A DNA stretch of 64,000 nucleotides, from positions 1-64,000 of the forward strand of contig JAZNIY010000025.1 in assembly GCA_045577735.1 (NCBI GenBank). The letters run 5' to 3'. The notes beneath the pieces are model-generated. The model was not told the origin of the DNA and did not search any database. It worked only from the letters and a program-made list of their open reading frames with translations. The DNA comes from Stercoripulliclostridium_A sp045577735 (lineage in GTDB: Bacteria; Bacillota; Clostridia; Christensenellales; DTU072). The translations under genes and the position numbers were made by a program. Below are positions 62,435 to 64,000 of this stretch, piece after piece. Position 1 is the stretch's first letter. Each line of letters opens with the position of its first letter.

Positions 62435-63475
62435 TTATATAAACTTTGTTTGTACGTATATATTGTCTTCTTCGTCATACCAATAGTTTTTGTCGAAGTC
62501 GAGCTCTATTGGTCTTTCAACAAACTCAACCGCCTCTTTGTAGTTCTTCATTTCGGTTTCTTGCCAATACTTGCCTGTGTTCTCCCAGATTTCTAGGAAC
62601 TCCGATATATTGAAACCGCACGTTGTACATTTAAAGCTTTTAATTAAGTTGTCGCTTTCCTCGTCCATTTCTTTTTCAACGAGTTTGCTAACTCCGTATA
62701 GAACGCCCCAACACGATATCTGACGTCTGTTCTTTAGCCCGTAAAATGCTTGTGCGACACGGTACGTTTCCATATCCGGGTTAATCTTGGTTGCGTACTT
62801 TACGGTTTCGCAAACGGACCATAGCAATTTATCGCGGTTTTTGCTACCGTCTTTTGCCTTAATGGGCTTTATGTTCGGCCAGGCAACTTGTATGTTTTCT
62901 CCCATAACGTGCTGTACCGCTTTGGACCAATTTTCCTTTAGGAAGTGTGCGTCCTTGCGGTACCCGGTGCGTAGTACTAGCGCGTGTATATGTACGTGCC
63001 ATTTCCCGGAGTACTTTCCAATCTTACACTCGACTGCTTTTACTCCGCCGGCAAAACGTTCTTTCCATTCTTTTGGGACTAGTTTATTAGTCATATAACG
63101 CCAGGCATCATATATAATCTTCAAAGCATACTCTAGGTCCTCTTGGTCCGGGATAGTGAACGTTGCAAAGTGTATGTTATTGCCTTTTTCTAACCATTGT
63201 TGAAGTAGGGGATAAAGTTTTGCGCACCATATTGCACCTTTAAGAGCAGAGCACGTAGGGCAATATTTAGACTTGCAACGTGCGTATCCCTTGAAGAACT
63301 TTTCTCCGCACTTTTTGCAACCGATTGCTTTAATCATCATTCCACAGTTTTTGATACGTTCTCCTTCTTTGGCTAACGTATTGTCTTGGTAGTCTGTTGC
63401 TGCTTCTTGGAATTTAGGTAATACTATTCCCATTCCCGCTGCTTTTGTTTTCTTAAACCGTTCCCAACTAATCAC
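62435..63475 (-). CDS. rep: Rolling-circle replication initiator (Rep, HUH type)
   Basis: 346 residues, GTG start at 63475 with an AAAGGAG site. A zinc-finger-like N-terminus (CKKCGEKF, CKSKYCPTC) precedes the HUH endonuclease motif HVHIH at residues 160-164 (GKWHVHIHALVL). The likely nicking tyrosine lies in CETVKYATK. A second CxxC (CTTCG) is near the C-terminus. This fits plasmid Rep_1-type initiators that nick a double-strand origin and drive rolling-circle replication of plasmids and small integrative elements. It ends next to the tRNA-Ala fragment, so the element is integrated there. Confidence 0.85.
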   Translation of the reverse strand: MISWERFKKTKAAGMGIVLPKFQEAATDYQDNTLAKEGERIKNCGMMIKAIGCKKCGEKFFKGYARCKSKYCPTCSALKGAIWCAKLYPLLQQWLEKGNNIHFATFTIPDQEDLEYALKIIYDAWRYMTNKLVPKEWKERFAGGVKAVECKIGKYSGKWHVHIHALVLRTGYRKDAHFLKENWSKAVQHVMGENIQVAWPNIKPIKAKDGSKNRDKLLWSVCETVKYATKINPDMETYRVAQAFYGLKNRRQISCWGVLYGVSKLVEKEMDEESDNLIKSFKCTTCGFNISEFLEIWENTGKYWQETEMKNYKEAVEFVERPIELDFDKNYWYDEEDNIYVQTKFI

Positions 63476-63488
63476 AACGTACTCCTTT

Positions 63489-63557
63489 GCGCTTTGCGCG
63501 TACGCACGCTTGCGTGCGTGTCATACTAGATACTTAAGAAATATCTGACCGGCCGGA
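63489..63557. other. Cluster of inverted repeats upstream of rep, candidate origin
   Basis: GCGCTTTGCGC, the near-perfect ACGCACGC-TT-GCGTGCGT (63502-63519) and CCGGCCGG (about 63549-63557) are packed into 70 bases upstream of rep. This could be the double-strand origin or a rep regulatory site. Confidence 0.4.
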
Positions 63558-63572
63558 ACCAGTCAAAAATTT

Positions 63573-64000
63573 CTAATTTTTTACCAATTTTTTGCTACTC
63601 TTCTCAAACTGCTTTTGGTACATTTCGCGGTCGTTATAGTAGCTATAACAAGCCGGAATAAAAAAGTACGTTTTCTCTTCTTTATCCGTAGTGTTAATTA
63701 TCCTAACGTTTTGCGTGGCTTCCGTGTTTGCCTCAATATGGTACTCAATTTTGCGGAAACCATATAGACGCTCTGCTATAAATAGTTTAACCACGTGCAA
63801 TACCTGGTTTAATTTGTTAAGTATTTCAAGACCATAAGCACGTCCAACGTGGCGTGCTTTCTCCAAGCGGAAGTTCTGTCCGACTACACGTCGCACAGAT
63901 ATGTCTACGTTGTTGTGGTCCTGTTCTGTTGCTAAAATATATCCGTCCCAAAAGTGTCGGTTTAGACGGAACGTCTCTTTTACTTTTTCCGGTGTCGTCT
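63573..64000 (-). CDS. Unrecognised protein of integrated element (partial)
   Basis: The frame is open from its stop at 63573 to the window edge, giving at least 142 residues; the true start lies beyond 64000. Visible segments include RLNRHFWDGYILATEQDHNN near the edge, KARHVGRAYGLEILNKLNQV, and a basic C-terminus EKSSKKLVKN. No family recognised. It is in the same direction as rep and about 100 bases upstream, so it is probably a replication or mobilisation accessory gene. Confidence 0.65.
   Translation of the reverse strand, partial: TTPEKVKETFRLNRHFWDGYILATEQDHNNVDISVRRVVGQNFRLEKARHVGRAYGLEILNKLNQVLHVVKLFIAERLYGFRKIEYHIEANTEATQNVRIINTTDKEEKTYFFIPACYSYYNDREMYQKQFEKSSKKLVKN

Overview
The window looks like the chromosome of a low-to-moderate G+C Gram-positive bacterium, most likely an uncultured clostridial (Bacillota) gut lineage. 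The evidence is Shine-Dalgarno sites close to AGGAGG, sigma-A type promoters (TTGACA, 17 bp, TATAAT), the order rpmG-secE-nusG-rplKA-rplJL and rpoBC, then L7Ae-like gene-rpsL-rpsG-fusA-tuf, rqcP, a DUF1540 protein, and lipoproteins with FAC lipoboxes. The lineage is inferred from gene content and order, not from a marker-gene search.

Layout. 0-10 kb: a DUF2804 gene, a large acidic lipoprotein, a 1.7 kb palindrome-rich non-coding stretch, then a GPH-type sugar transporter, a GNAT acetyltransferase and glnS. 10-16.6 kb: a cluster of eight unrecognised genes. Six of their products carry one short proline-rich motif (consensus QLxPIVQPIxxVPYxxQxQ) and five are four-helix membrane proteins. Motif and membrane domain are sometimes fused and sometimes encoded by adjacent genes. 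This is my main candidate for an undescribed system. 16.7-32 kb: acpP, ribosomal protein and transcription genes, rplI, ispDF, rqcP, rpoB, rpoC and metK. 32-36 kb: an XRE repressor facing a large surface lipoprotein (InlB-type and BspA-type repeats) across a shared operator. 36-41.5 kb: ABC-F ATPase, tsaD, comF and recD2 on the minus strand. 41.7-46.5 kb: the L7Ae-like gene, rpsL, rpsG, fusA and tuf. 46.6-56 kb: a secreted phosphatase or nuclease, GH27 and GH43-like glycosidases, a PlsC acyltransferase, an FGGY kinase, pnuC with a structured leader, and an alkaline-phosphatase-superfamily protein.

56-64 kb is accessory. It holds a one-gene segment between 20-bp direct repeats, a macro-TIR fusion that resembles NAD-targeting defence proteins, a CrtO-like acyltransferase, and a run of single-gene modules all on the minus strand. 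Related boundary repeats end at the 3' part of a tRNA-Ala(GGC) gene. Beyond that lies a rolling-circle Rep gene and another gene that runs off the window. The arrangement suggests repeated site-specific integration at a tRNA-like 3' end, or an integron-like cassette array without a visible integrase.

Two themes recur. A family of ~127-bp MITE-like elements with terminal inverted repeats sits directly downstream of genes. Several genes have a -10 box only 6-8 bases before the ATG and no Shine-Dalgarno site, suggesting leaderless mRNAs.
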